Assembly (NCBI RefSeq): GCF_900129655.1
Contig: NZ_FQWK01000003.1
Span: forward strand, 62,001 to 126,000
Direction: 5' to 3'
DNA length: 64,000 bases
Origin: Bacteroides clarus YIT 12056
GTDB lineage: Bacteria; Bacteroidota; Bacteroidia; Bacteroidales; Bacteroidaceae
The notes under the pieces are model-generated. The model was not told the origin of the DNA, searched no databases, and was given only the letters and a program-made list of their open reading frames with translations. Positions 8,530 to 16,811 of the stretch are shown here, piece by piece (within the stretch, counting starts at the first letter, position 1; every line of letters begins with the position of its first letter). A program made the position numbers and the translations under genes.

Positions 8530-9777
8530 TTATTTCAGTTTCAGCTTATTCTTGTTCTTATACTGGCTCATGTCGCTCACCACCACTTCATCACCCGGTT
8601 GCAAGCCGCCAATAACTTCCACAAACTCAAAGTTGGAATCGCCCAGCTGTACTTTGCGCTTCACAATCTCGTTATCGGAATTGCGGACAAACAGTTCGTA
8701 TTCCCCACGTCCCACATAGTAAGAAGCGTTGGCAATGCGCAACACGTCCTCTTTCACGGCGTTCATCACATACACATCCGTTTTCAGGCCGGAGCGGAGA
8801 CGGCGGTTGTTATCCTCATTCAGTTGTACGGTAAAGGAGATAACGCCGTTCTTGGACAACGGAGTGACACTGCTGACCGCCCCTTCCAGTTTCTCATTGC
8901 CAATCTTCACAACGGCCTTGCCGCCGGCAGATACACGGTCGCCGTACGTATCGGCTATCTCGCCCTCTACTTTGAAGTGGCTCAAATCGGAGATGACGGC
9001 AATCTGCGAACCCTCCGCCACCTGCGCGCCAATCTGGTTATTGATGTAAGTAAGGATGGCCTTACGTGGCGAACGGATTTGCGCGTCGTCCAGCGTACGT
9101 TTGGTTTCGGCCAGCGTCTTGCGGAAAATGCTGAAATCCAATTCCTGCACCTGGTATTCCGCATCCAGCACTTCTTTCTCGTTGGCATACTGTTGCTTCA
9201 ACTGTTCGTATTCCAACTCGGCCACATTATAGCTCAGCTCCGCCTGACGCACTTTATCGGTAGTGCCGGAGCCGAGGCTGTCGAGGTATTGCTCATTACG
9301 CAGCTCCACCTTTTTGCGGTTCAGCTGCATGGCAGAAACCTTTATCTTCATCTGCAAGTCATTCAGCTTGGTCATGTTCTCCAGTTTGAGCTGTTTCAGC
9401 TTGTAGCTGCGCATCTGTTCCTCGTCCAGTTTCTGCTTATAATCGGTTTCGGCGCTCTGCAAGTCCAGCTTCAGGATAGGCGTGCCTACATCCACGCTGT
9501 CGCCACCTTTCTTATATACTTCCAGAATACGGGTATTGATAGGCGAATTGATAATCTCCTCAAAGGCAGGAACCACCTTGCCTGAAGCGCTTACGCTGAC
9601 CTCGATAGTGCCCTGGTTCACTTTAGAAAACACAAGGTCTTTTTCTTTCACGCCGGTACGCATCAACGAAATGAGTACACTGATAACGACGATACCCGCA
9701 GCGCCCATGCCGCCATAACGAATGATTTTCTTGTTACGTTCTTTGTTACGAACTTCTTTCGGAATCTCTCTATCCAT
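8530..9777 (-). CDS. Periplasmic adaptor (HlyD/MacA-type membrane fusion protein)
   Basis: First gene of the export operon, 415 residues. A cytoplasmic basic N-terminus (residues 1-22) precedes a single membrane anchor (YGGMGAAGIVVISVLISLM), then a beta-barrel/lipoyl half-motif (VSVSASGKVVPAFEEI), a long helical hairpin (about 105-225, rich in Glu, Gln, Lys and Leu), the second lipoyl half and a C-terminal membrane-proximal domain (LQPGDEVVVSDMSQYKNKNKLKLK). Adaptors of this type link an inner membrane ABC exporter to an outer membrane channel. No TolC-like gene lies in the operon, so the channel must be encoded elsewhere. The ATPase gene follows after 19 bases. Confidence 0.92.
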   Translation of the reverse strand: MDREIPKEVRNKERNKKIIRYGGMGAAGIVVISVLISLMRTGVKEKDLVFSKVNQGTIEVSVSASGKVVPAFEEIINSPINTRILEVYKKGGDSVDVGTPILKLDLQSAETDYKQKLDEEQMRSYKLKQLKLENMTKLNDLQMKIKVSAMQLNRKKVELRNEQYLDSLGSGTTDKVRQAELSYNVAELEYEQLKQQYANEKEVLDAEYQVQELDFSIFRKTLAETKRTLDDAQIRSPRKAILTYINNQIGAQVAEGSQIAVISDLSHFKVEGEIADTYGDRVSAGGKAVVKIGNEKLEGAVSSVTPLSKNGVISFTVQLNEDNNRRLRSGLKTDVYVMNAVKEDVLRIANASYYVGRGEYELFVRNSDNEIVKRKVQLGDSNFEFVEVIGGLQPGDEVVVSDMSQYKNKNKLKLK

Positions 9778-9915
9778 ATTCTCTGTCTTTATTTACTGTT
9801 TTATGTTGCCGCCGTCCTGTCGCGTAAACGGACAGCCGCGATTCTTCGTCCTTATACTTGCGAAATCCGTGCCAAAAATGTAAATCATTGAAAACAAGCG
9901 TTAAAACAAAAAAGA

Positions 9916-9939
9916 AGAGTGTCCGTTTTCGGACACTCT
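9916..9939 (-). terminator. Rho-independent terminator after the glucosaminidase transcript
   Basis: A perfect nine-base stem (AGAGTGTCC with GGACACTCT) with a six-base loop. Read on the minus strand it is followed by a T-rich run (9903-9913 is A-rich on the plus strand). It separates the glucosaminidase transcript and the repeat array in its 3' region from the ABC export operon. Confidence 0.8.
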
Positions 9940-10020
9940 GTACATTTTCGGATAGCGGGCCGGTACACAAAAGGGACAGGCAAGGCACATCCCGCCGACA
10001 ACATGCTTTAGTAACGGCAA

Positions 10021-10157
10021 TACCAACCTTTGGTACAGCCGATACCAACAGCCGGTACAAGGAATACCAACGCTTGGTACGACGTGTACCTAAGGCTGGT
10101 ACGCTTCGTACCTAAGCAGGGTACACGACGTACCAAAGCGCGGTATCTCTTTGGTAC
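10021..10157. repeat. 22-bp tandem palindrome array 1 (TACCAA half-sites)
   Basis: Six units start at 10021, 10043, 10065, 10087, 10109 and 10131, exactly 22 bp apart. Each unit is TACC, seven bases, GGTA, with two or three more symmetric bases inside (for example TACCAACCTTTGGTA), then a seven-base spacer. TACC and GGTA thus alternate every 11 bp, so half-sites on opposite strands sit one helical turn apart. A lone GGTA at 10153 keeps the 11-bp phase. The spacers do not match each other. The array lies after the glucosaminidase stop (10203) and before its terminator (9916), so it is probably transcribed as 3' untranslated RNA. Confidence 0.9.
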
Positions 10158-10202
10158 GCGCACCTCACTGAATTACAATAGAATATAAAAGCCGTAATCC
10201 GC

Positions 10203-11123
10203 TTATCTCAAACGCAGCCTGTCGCCTACTTCCGGCACGTATTCCGCATCCTTGCGGTTCATCTTATACAGGTTCTTCAGGCGGATGCCGTACGTCTGCG
10301 AGATGGAGTGCATGGAATCGCCGTCCTTCACGATATAAACGGTATGAGGCTTGGCCGCTTTCTTGCGCTTGCCTTTCAGATAGATGATATCGCCGGCCTC
10401 TAAGGTATAGTCTTTGTGCAGGTCGTTATATTTCACCAGTTTGCGCCAACTGATGCCGAACTCCTTGCCCAGGAAGTGGAAGGTATCTCCGTCACGTGCC
10501 ACGACATAGGCTATGTCATTGGCGATATACACCTGGTGCGGATTGGCGAGCCAGGGCTTCTTCTTCAATTCCTTCTCCCAATTGCGGGCTTCACGCTTGC
10601 TCATGCCGCGGCTATCATACTTATACAAGTCGTAGTCCTCGATGATGGTTATCAAGCGGTTGGCGTAAGAGGGGTCTGTGGCATAGCCCGCTTTTTTCAG
10701 GCCGCGCGCCCAGCCTTTGTAGTCGGTAATCTTCAACTTAAACAGGAAAGCGTAGCGGGCGCCGCGTTTCAAGAAAAGCGAGTGGTCTTCGTAGGAATCC
10801 TTCGGATTGCGGTAGGCGCGGAAACACTCGTTACGGGCATCATCGTCGTGCCGCACGCTGCGTCCCCGCCAACTGCTTCCGCACTTTATGCCGAAGTGGT
10901 TGTTGCTTTTACGCGCCAGCGTACTTTGCCCCGCACCGCTTTCCAGCAGACCTTGCGCCAGCGTAATGCTGGCGGGTATCTTATGTTCCTTCATCTGCTC
11001 TACGGCAAGCGGAGCATATTCCTTTATGTATTCATTGTAGCGGGAGTTTCTGCGTTGCGCCTGCGTGGCTACGGAAACAAGAAGAAGCGCTATGATAGCG
11101 GTCAGTCTGAAAATAGGTTTCAT
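10203..11123 (-). CDS. Glucosaminidase (GH73-like) with LysM domains
   Basis: A 306-residue secreted peptidoglycan hydrolase. The signal peptide is residues 1-22 (ending ATQA). The glucosaminidase domain (about 30-170) contains the family features ITLAQGLLESGAG, with a probable catalytic Glu, and NNHFGIKCG, then YATDPSYANRLITII. Two LysM modules follow: YVVARDGDTFHFLGKEFGIS near 205-250 and VYIVKDGDSMHSISQTYGIR near 260-305. LysM modules bind N-acetylglucosamine in the wall, and the enzyme cleaves N-acetylglucosaminyl linkages, typically in cell separation or turnover. It is monocistronic, divergent from cdd. Confidence 0.92.
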   Translation of the reverse strand: MKPIFRLTAIIALLLVSVATQAQRRNSRYNEYIKEYAPLAVEQMKEHKIPASITLAQGLLESGAGQSTLARKSNNHFGIKCGSSWRGRSVRHDDDARNECFRAYRNPKDSYEDHSLFLKRGARYAFLFKLKITDYKGWARGLKKAGYATDPSYANRLITIIEDYDLYKYDSRGMSKREARNWEKELKKKPWLANPHQVYIANDIAYVVARDGDTFHFLGKEFGISWRKLVKYNDLHKDYTLEAGDIIYLKGKRKKAAKPHTVYIVKDGDSMHSISQTYGIRLKNLYKMNRKDAEYVPEVGDRLRLR

Positions 11124-11163
11124 GCTTCAAATGTTGAATTTGACACAAAAGTCTGCAAAAGAA

Positions 11164-11193
11164 TTGAAAAAACCAATCTCTTTCCTATCTTTG
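11164..11193 (+). promoter_or_regulatory. Promoter of cdd (TTG - 19 bp - TATCTTTG)
   Basis: TTG at 11164-11166 and TATCTTTG at 11186-11193 are separated by exactly 19 bp, matching the Bacteroides consensus. The start codon of cdd follows 30 bases downstream. Confidence 0.8.
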
Positions 11194-11222
11194 TAACATT
11201 AATTACAATAAACCATTACTCT

Positions 11223-11705
11223 ATGAAAGACCTGAACATACAGATTGCTATCAAGATATACGACTACGAAGAACTGAGTGCCGCCGACCGCGAGCTGATG
11301 GATGCCGCCCGTCAGGCAACTTTCCGCAGCTATGCCCCCTACTCGCATTTCTCCGTGGGCGCGGCAGCCCGATTGGCAAACAATACGATTGTTACAGGTA
11401 CCAATCAGGAGAATGCAGCCTATCCGTCGGGACTTTGCGCGGAACGCACCACCTTGTTCTATGCCAACTCCCAATATCCCGACCAAGCCGTAGAAACGCT
11501 TGCCATAGCCGCCCGCAACGAACGCGGGGAGTTTCTGGAAGAACCCATTCCCCCATGCGGCGCCTGCCGGCAGGTGATGCTCGAAACGGAGAAACGCTTC
11601 AAACGCCCCATGCGCATCTTGCTGTTCGGCGAAAAAGGCATTTATGAACTGAAGAATGTAAGCGCATTGCTGCCGCTTTCATTCGATGCGTCTTCCATGT
11701 TATAA
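11223..11705 (+). CDS. cdd: Cytidine deaminase
   Basis: A 160-residue enzyme that deaminates cytidine and deoxycytidine in pyrimidine salvage. The zinc site is visible: CAE in PSGLCAERTTLF (Glu is the proton shuttle) and the paired cysteines in PCGACRQVM. SHFSVGAA and TGTNQENAAYPSG are also conserved. The start at 11223 (MKDLNIQIAIKIYDYEELS) fits the promoter just upstream; the reading frame stays open further upstream but that part lies antisense to the glucosaminidase gene. Confidence 0.95.
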   Translation: MKDLNIQIAIKIYDYEELSAADRELMDAARQATFRSYAPYSHFSVGAAARLANNTIVTGTNQENAAYPSGLCAERTTLFYANSQYPDQAVETLAIAARNERGEFLEEPIPPCGACRQVMLETEKRFKRPMRILLFGEKGIYELKNVSALLPLSFDASSML

Positions 11706-11738
11706 ACAAGATGTGTACCTTATTATAAATAAAATGCG

Positions 11739-11967
11739 TACCTTTGCAACCGCTAACCAATAAATACCACCGATGAGAATAGTTAAGTAAAGACAGCACA
11801 TTTCGGTAAACATCACTTTATACATGCTTTTCATATCAGAACGCTGAGCATCACTCAAAAGGTGTATGTTTGGCCCTTACTGTGTTTGTCTGTTCCCCAC
11901 AGCCTTGCGAGAGTTGAAAATGTGTCATGCGGACACCTATGTTATCTACCCTGAACACAGTATTTTT
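11739..11967 (+). promoter_or_regulatory. Promoter and long structured leader of the ABC-F gene
   Basis: TACCTTTG at 11739-11746 fits the -7 box, giving a leader of roughly 215 bases. The leader holds a possible five-codon open frame, ATG at 11774 (MRIVK, stop 11789-11791). ACTGTGTT at 11879-11886 is perfectly complementary to AACACAGT at 11954-11961, seven bases before the ABC-F start codon, so pairing could hide the ribosome entry site. GTGTC and GGACAC near 11922-11936 form a competing stem. Antibiotic- or translation-dependent control is an inference. Confidence 0.4.
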
Positions 11968-13569
11968 ATGAGTATCATTATCAAAGACCTCAGCTATATC
12001 CATACCGATAAGGAAGTTTTGTTTTCCAACCTCAATCTGATTATCAATTCCGGAGAAAAGACCGCGCTGACAGGCAACAACGGTTGCGGAAAGTCCACCC
12101 TGATGCGTATCCTTGCGGGAGAAGTATCGCCGGGCGGCGGCAGCGCGTATTGCTCCGGGCATCTTTTCCATGTGCCCCAGCATTTCGGGCAGTACGACGG
12201 ACAGACGGTTGCGCAGGCATTGGGCATAGACCGTAAGCTAACCGCTCTCCACGCCATCCTGAACGGTGATGCGGCGGAAGAACACTTCGTCCGGCTCGAT
12301 GACGACTGGAATATCGAAGAACGAGCCCAAGCCGCGCTCGACGCATGGCAGTTGGCCGGTATCTCCCTTTTGCGCCCGTTAAAGGGGTTGAGCGGCGGAG
12401 AGAAAACACGCCTGTTCCTCGCCGGCATGGAGCTGGGAAAGCCGGACACCATACTGCTGGACGAGCCGACCAATCATCTGGATACCGCCGGACGGGAACG
12501 CTTGTATGATTTCGTACGCCGCACTTCGGCTACGGTACTCGTTATCAGCCACGACCGTACCCTGCTAAACCTGCTACCCGCCATTTGCGAGCTTTCCCGC
12601 AACGGACTGGCTTACTACGGCGGTAATTACGACTTCTATAAAGAACAGAAGGAAGTGCACCGCAACGCCCTGCAACAGCAGTTGGAAGAAAAAGAAAAGG
12701 CTTTGCGCCTCGCCCGCAAAACCGCCCGTGAAGTGGAAGAACGGAAAGCCAGGCAAAACACACGAGGCGAAAAGGCTTCCATAAAGAAAGGTATTCCGCG
12801 TATCCTGTTGGGCGGCCTGAAAAATCACGCCGAAAACAGCAGTAGCAGGCTCAGTAATGTCCACGCCGAAAAGGCGGGAAAGATTCAGCAGGAAATAACA
12901 AGCCTGAAAGGCTCCTTATCGCGAACCGACAAGTTGAAAACAGACTTCAACGCCCCGGCATTGCATACAGGCAAAATACTCGTTACGGCACGGGATATCA
13001 ATTTTCATTACCCGGACAGCGACGCAAATCTTTGGCCGGCTCCCCTCAGCTTTCAGCTGCGCAGCGGCAGCCGATTGTGCATTAAAGGGAATAACGGCAG
13101 CGGTAAGACAACCCTGCTGAAACTGATTACCGGCGAACTGGCACCGACCGGCGGAGCGATAGAGCGTGCAGACTTTACCTATGTTTATCTGGATCAGGAA
13201 TACTCCCTTATCCAAAATGGATATACCGTTTCGGAACAAGCGGAAACCTTCAATCTGCGGCATCTGCCGGAACATGAAATAAAGACCATCTTAAACCGTT
13301 ATCTTTTCCCGCAGGACGTTTGGAACAAGCCTTGCGGCAAATTAAGCGGCGGTGAGAAAATGCGCCTTGCCTTCTGCTGCCTGATGATTGCCGATAACAC
13401 TCCCGACATATTTATGCTGGACGAACCTACCAATAATCTGGACATCGAAAGCGTTGAAATCATCACGGCCGCGATACGTAACTATCAAGGTACCATACTT
13501 GTTATCTCGCACGACCGGGAATTTCTGAAAGAAGCGGGAATTGAACAAGAAATAAGCTTTTTTCTGTAA
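11968..13569 (+). CDS. ABC-F family ATPase (ribosome-associated)
   Basis: A 533-residue soluble protein with two ABC domains and no membrane segments, as in ABC-F translation and ribosome-protection factors. Domain 1 has Walker A GNNGCGKST, signature LSGGEKTR and Walker B ILLDEPTNHLD; domain 2 has GNNGSGKTT, LSGGEKMR and FMLDEPTNNLD. The charged helical linker lies between them (about 230-320, rich in Lys, Glu and Arg). I place the start at 11968 (MSIIIKDLSYIHTDKEVLF) because domain 1 begins there; an in-frame ATG at 11866 would add 34 residues unlike the family. It may protect the ribosome from antibiotics or act as a general translation factor; sequence alone does not separate these. Confidence 0.9.
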   Translation: MSIIIKDLSYIHTDKEVLFSNLNLIINSGEKTALTGNNGCGKSTLMRILAGEVSPGGGSAYCSGHLFHVPQHFGQYDGQTVAQALGIDRKLTALHAILNGDAAEEHFVRLDDDWNIEERAQAALDAWQLAGISLLRPLKGLSGGEKTRLFLAGMELGKPDTILLDEPTNHLDTAGRERLYDFVRRTSATVLVISHDRTLLNLLPAICELSRNGLAYYGGNYDFYKEQKEVHRNALQQQLEEKEKALRLARKTAREVEERKARQNTRGEKASIKKGIPRILLGGLKNHAENSSSRLSNVHAEKAGKIQQEITSLKGSLSRTDKLKTDFNAPALHTGKILVTARDINFHYPDSDANLWPAPLSFQLRSGSRLCIKGNNGSGKTTLLKLITGELAPTGGAIERADFTYVYLDQEYSLIQNGYTVSEQAETFNLRHLPEHEIKTILNRYLFPQDVWNKPCGKLSGGEKMRLAFCCLMIADNTPDIFMLDEPTNNLDIESVEIITAAIRNYQGTILVISHDREFLKEAGIEQEISFFL

Positions 13570-13620
13570 AATTGGTAAAAACAACTGTAATCCATATACA
13601 CAAACTAATGATAAACTCCG

Positions 13621-13628
13621 TATTTTTG
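13621..13628 (+). promoter_or_regulatory. -7 box upstream of the iron-sulphur fusion gene
   Basis: TATTTTTG matches TAnnTTTG and lies 17 bases before the start at 13645. No TTG was found at the -33 position, so the promoter may be weak or activator-dependent. Confidence 0.45.
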
Positions 13629-13644
13629 CGACGATAAAACTATT

Positions 13645-15171
13645 ATGACTATGTTACGTACTATCAGACTGACACTTGCAATTGTATTCTTTGCGCTCGT
13701 CACGCTCCTGTTCCTCGATTTTACCGGAACGCTGCACGGATGGATGGGCTGGATGGCAAAGATACAGTTTCTCCCCGCACTGCTCGCACTGAATGTAGGT
13801 GTGGTATTGCTGCTTGTTGTATTGACCTTGCTGTTCGGACGGGTCTATTGTTCCGTTATCTGTCCGCTCGGCGTATTTCAGGATGTCATCTCCCGGTTTG
13901 CGGGCAAACGGAAGAAAAACCGCTTCCGCTACTCTCCCGCAAAAAAATGGCTGCGTTATGGAATGCTGGCATTGTTTGCCGTCACCCTCATTGCGGGGGT
14001 ACGTTTTCATGCGGTCGCTTCGCTGCTCGAACCGTACAGCTCTTATGGGCGTATCGCTTCCAATCTTTTCGCTCCCGTCTACCAGTGGGGCAACAATCTG
14101 CTGGCATACCTGGCGGAACGGGCGGACAGCTACGCTTTCTATGAAACAGAGGTGTGGATGAAAAGCCTGCCTACGTTCATCATAGCGTCCCTTACTTTTG
14201 CCGTACTCATCATATTGGCATGGAGAGGCGGGCGTACGTACTGTAACACGATTTGTCCGGTGGGTACGGTACTCGGCTTCTTGTCCAAGTATTCCTTTTT
14301 CAAACCGGTTATAGACACAGCGAAGTGCAACGGCTGCGGACTTTGCGCACGCAACTGCAAAGCTTCGTGCATCAACTCCAAAGCTCACGAAATCGATTAC
14401 AGCCGTTGCGTGGCGTGCATGGATTGTCTGGATAAATGTAAGCAGGGCGCCATCATCTACACCCGCCGTCATAAAGCAGGTGTAGAGAAAGTAGCTGCCC
14501 GGAATCAGTCCCGTGCAGCGACCGGTGCTGCCGAACCGATAGATGATACCCGGCGCGCATTCCTCTCGGCAACGGCAGTGTTGGCCGCTACCGCGGCCTT
14601 AAAGGCGCAAGAGAAGAAAGTGGATGGCGGACTGGCTGTCATCGAAGATAAGAAGATACCCGCACGTGCCGCCGCCATCACTCCGCCGGGGTCGTTGAGC
14701 GCACGCAATTTCGCGCAACACTGTACAGCCTGCCAACTATGCGTTGCCGTATGTCCCAACCAAGTACTGCGCCCCTCTTCCGACCTGACGAAACTGATGC
14801 AGCCGGAAATGTCCTACGAGCGCGGCTACTGCCGTCCCGAATGTACCAAGTGTTCGGAAGTGTGTCCGGCAGGTGCAATCCGGCCGATAACGAAAGCTGA
14901 CAAATCTGCTATCCAGATAGGCCACGCCGTATGGATAAAGGAGAATTGCATCTGCATCACCGATGACGTGGAATGTGGAAACTGCGCCCGCCATTGTCCG
15001 GTCAGCGCCATACAAATGGTAGCTTCAGACCCCGGGAATCCGGAGTCAAAAAAAATACCCGTTGTCAATACCGAACGCTGCATCGGCTGCGGAGCATGTG
15101 AGAATCTTTGCCCGTCACGCCCGTTCAGCGCAATCTATGTGGAAGGACATATTATGCACAGGACGGTGTAA
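13645..15171 (+). CDS. NapH/NapG-like fusion: membrane iron-sulphur protein with extra ferredoxin domains
   Basis: A 508-residue protein. The N-terminal half has about five membrane segments and two CxxxCP motifs (CSVICPLG, CNTICPVG) as in NapH/YccM-type quinol oxidoreductases, then two 4Fe-4S motifs (CNGCGLCARNC, CVACMDCLDKC). Near residue 300 a twin-arginine-like stretch, TRRAFLSATAVLAATAALKA, looks like a NapG-type export signal inside the chain. After it come four more cysteine clusters (CTACQLCVAVC, CRPECTKCSEVC, CICITDDVECGNCARHC, CIGCGACENLC). The protein could pass electrons from menaquinol to the periplasm. It lies 172 bases before the iron-sulphur aldo/keto reductase, its likely partner. 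The start could also be 13651. Confidence 0.8.
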   Translation: MTMLRTIRLTLAIVFFALVTLLFLDFTGTLHGWMGWMAKIQFLPALLALNVGVVLLLVVLTLLFGRVYCSVICPLGVFQDVISRFAGKRKKNRFRYSPAKKWLRYGMLALFAVTLIAGVRFHAVASLLEPYSSYGRIASNLFAPVYQWGNNLLAYLAERADSYAFYETEVWMKSLPTFIIASLTFAVLIILAWRGGRTYCNTICPVGTVLGFLSKYSFFKPVIDTAKCNGCGLCARNCKASCINSKAHEIDYSRCVACMDCLDKCKQGAIIYTRRHKAGVEKVAARNQSRAATGAAEPIDDTRRAFLSATAVLAATAALKAQEKKVDGGLAVIEDKKIPARAAAITPPGSLSARNFAQHCTACQLCVAVCPNQVLRPSSDLTKLMQPEMSYERGYCRPECTKCSEVCPAGAIRPITKADKSAIQIGHAVWIKENCICITDDVECGNCARHCPVSAIQMVASDPGNPESKKIPVVNTERCIGCGACENLCPSRPFSAIYVEGHIMHRTV

Positions 15172-15195
15172 AGACCAGGTGAAAAAGCAGTAATA

Positions 15196-15285
15196 CGATG
15201 AGGTGATGAGATAATGAAGTGATGAGACGCTGAAGTAGCGCTGAAGCAGTGATGAAGCAGTGATGAAGCGGCAAGGTAATGAAAG
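15196..15285. repeat. GATGA-rich low-complexity repeat
   Basis: The gap between the two redox genes has irregular copies of RRTGATGA and two perfect 11-base copies of GAAGCAGTGAT. No reading frame or clear hairpin is present. It resembles the heptamer repeats elsewhere in the window. Confidence 0.5.
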
Positions 15286-15343
15286 AGTATCATCACGAAT
15301 TATATAAATAAACGACTGAATCAATTAATATCATTGGGGACTT

Positions 15344-16765
15344 ATGGATAAGAATAATAACCATAACAATAATAATAGCAATAAGATTAATCGCCGGGAC
15401 TTTTTCAAGCTTGCCGGCGCAGGGACGCTCGCATCGGCAGCCGCGCTGTATGGCTGTTCCGGTAAAAACAACAGTTCGGACAGCGAATCGGCCGCTTTGG
15501 GCGAGATTCCTACCGATAAGATGGTCTACCGCACCAATCCTACTACGGGCGACCGTGTATCGTTATTAGGCTACGGCTGTATGCGCTGGCCTACCCGGAA
15601 ACGGGCTGACGGAAACGGGGATGAGATAGACCAGGAAGCCGTCAACGAACTGATAGACTATGCCATTGCCCACGGCGTGAATTACTTCGATACATCCCCG
15701 GCATATGTGCAGGGTATGTCCGAGCGTGCCACGGGTATCGCCCTGAAGCGCCACTCGCGTGAAAAGTTCTTCCTCGCCACCAAACTGTCCAACTTCAGTC
15801 CCAGCACCCACAGCCGTGAGGAGTCACTTGCCATGTATCACCGCTCTTTCCGTGAACTGCAAGTGGATTATATCGATTATCTGCTGTTGCACGGTATCGG
15901 CATGGGCGGTATGGAAGCCCTGCGCAGCCGCTATCTGGATAACGGCATGCTCGACTTCCTTCTGAAAGAACGTGAAGCGGGGCGCATCCGCAATCTCGGT
16001 TTCTCTTATCACGGCGACATCAAAGTTTTCGATTATCTCCTCTCCCGACACGACGAACTGAAATGGGATTTCGTACAAATCCAGCTGAACTACGTCGACT
16101 GGAAACATGCCAAAGAAGTAAATACCCGCAATACGGATGCCGAATATCTGTATGGAGAACTCGTAAAGCGCGGCATACCTGCCGTCATCATGGAGCCGTT
16201 ATTGGGCGGACGCCTCTCCAAACTGAACGACCACCTGATGGCACGCCTGAAACAACGCCGTCCGCAAGACAGCGTAGCTTCCTGGGCATTCCGCTTTGCC
16301 GGAACCTTTCCCGATGTGCTGACGGTGTTAAGCGGCATGACGTATATGGAACATCTGCAAGACAATCTCCGCACCTTCTCCCCGCTCGACCCCTGCACGG
16401 AAGAAGAAATGGCGTTGCTGGAAGATACGGCGCAGATGATGCTGACCTATCCCACCGTTCCGTGCAACGACTGCAAATACTGCATGCCTTGTCCCTACGG
16501 TCTGGACATCCCCGCCATATTGCTGCATTACAACCGATGCATCAACGAGGGCAATGTGCCTAAAAGCAGTCAGGACGAGAACTATCGCGAAGCACGCCGC
16601 GCCTTCCTCATCGGCTATGACCGCAGCGTACCGAAGCTTCGCCAGGCAAGTCATTGTACCGGATGCAACCAATGCAACCCGCATTGTCCGCAGGGCATTG
16701 ATATTCCCAAAAAGTTACAGGAAATAGACCTATTTGTAGAAAATCTCAAACAAGAGAGACTATAA
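15344..16765 (+). CDS. Exported aldo/keto reductase with C-terminal 4Fe-4S domain
   Basis: A 473-residue protein. An asparagine-rich N-terminus (residues 5-14, ten residues nearly all Asn) leads into a twin-arginine-type signal, NRRDFFKLAGAGTLASAAALYGC, where the Cys could also be a lipid-attachment site. An aldo/keto reductase barrel follows (YFDTSPAYVQGMSE, FLATKLSN, YIDYLLLHGI). The C-terminus has two cysteine groups, CNDCKYCMPCPYG and CTGCNQCNPHCPQGI, typical of the iron-sulphur aldo/keto reductase family. The Tat-like signal and iron-sulphur clusters suggest folding in the cytoplasm before export. It may take electrons from the membrane protein encoded upstream. The substrate is unknown. 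Confidence 0.85.
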   Translation: MDKNNNHNNNNSNKINRRDFFKLAGAGTLASAAALYGCSGKNNSSDSESAALGEIPTDKMVYRTNPTTGDRVSLLGYGCMRWPTRKRADGNGDEIDQEAVNELIDYAIAHGVNYFDTSPAYVQGMSERATGIALKRHSREKFFLATKLSNFSPSTHSREESLAMYHRSFRELQVDYIDYLLLHGIGMGGMEALRSRYLDNGMLDFLLKEREAGRIRNLGFSYHGDIKVFDYLLSRHDELKWDFVQIQLNYVDWKHAKEVNTRNTDAEYLYGELVKRGIPAVIMEPLLGGRLSKLNDHLMARLKQRRPQDSVASWAFRFAGTFPDVLTVLSGMTYMEHLQDNLRTFSPLDPCTEEEMALLEDTAQMMLTYPTVPCNDCKYCMPCPYGLDIPAILLHYNRCINEGNVPKSSQDENYREARRAFLIGYDRSVPKLRQASHCTGCNQCNPHCPQGIDIPKKLQEIDLFVENLKQERL

Positions 16766-16811
16766 TACAAACGGAGAAAGAAAATACGCCCTATCTTTGG
16801 CGGAGCAAATA

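Noticed and set aside
8527..9585. A 352-codon plus-strand frame over the adaptor gene
   Set aside because: It is the complement of the adaptor coding sequence; its Leu/His-rich translation has no recognisable motif.
9770..10060. A 96-codon minus-strand frame in the gap before the adaptor gene
   Set aside because: It crosses the terminator hairpin and the repeat array and shows no signal or domain.
10021..10157. CRISPR array
   Set aside because: The repeats are short (TACC/GGTA halves), the 22-bp period and 7-bp spacers are far too small, and no cas genes are present.
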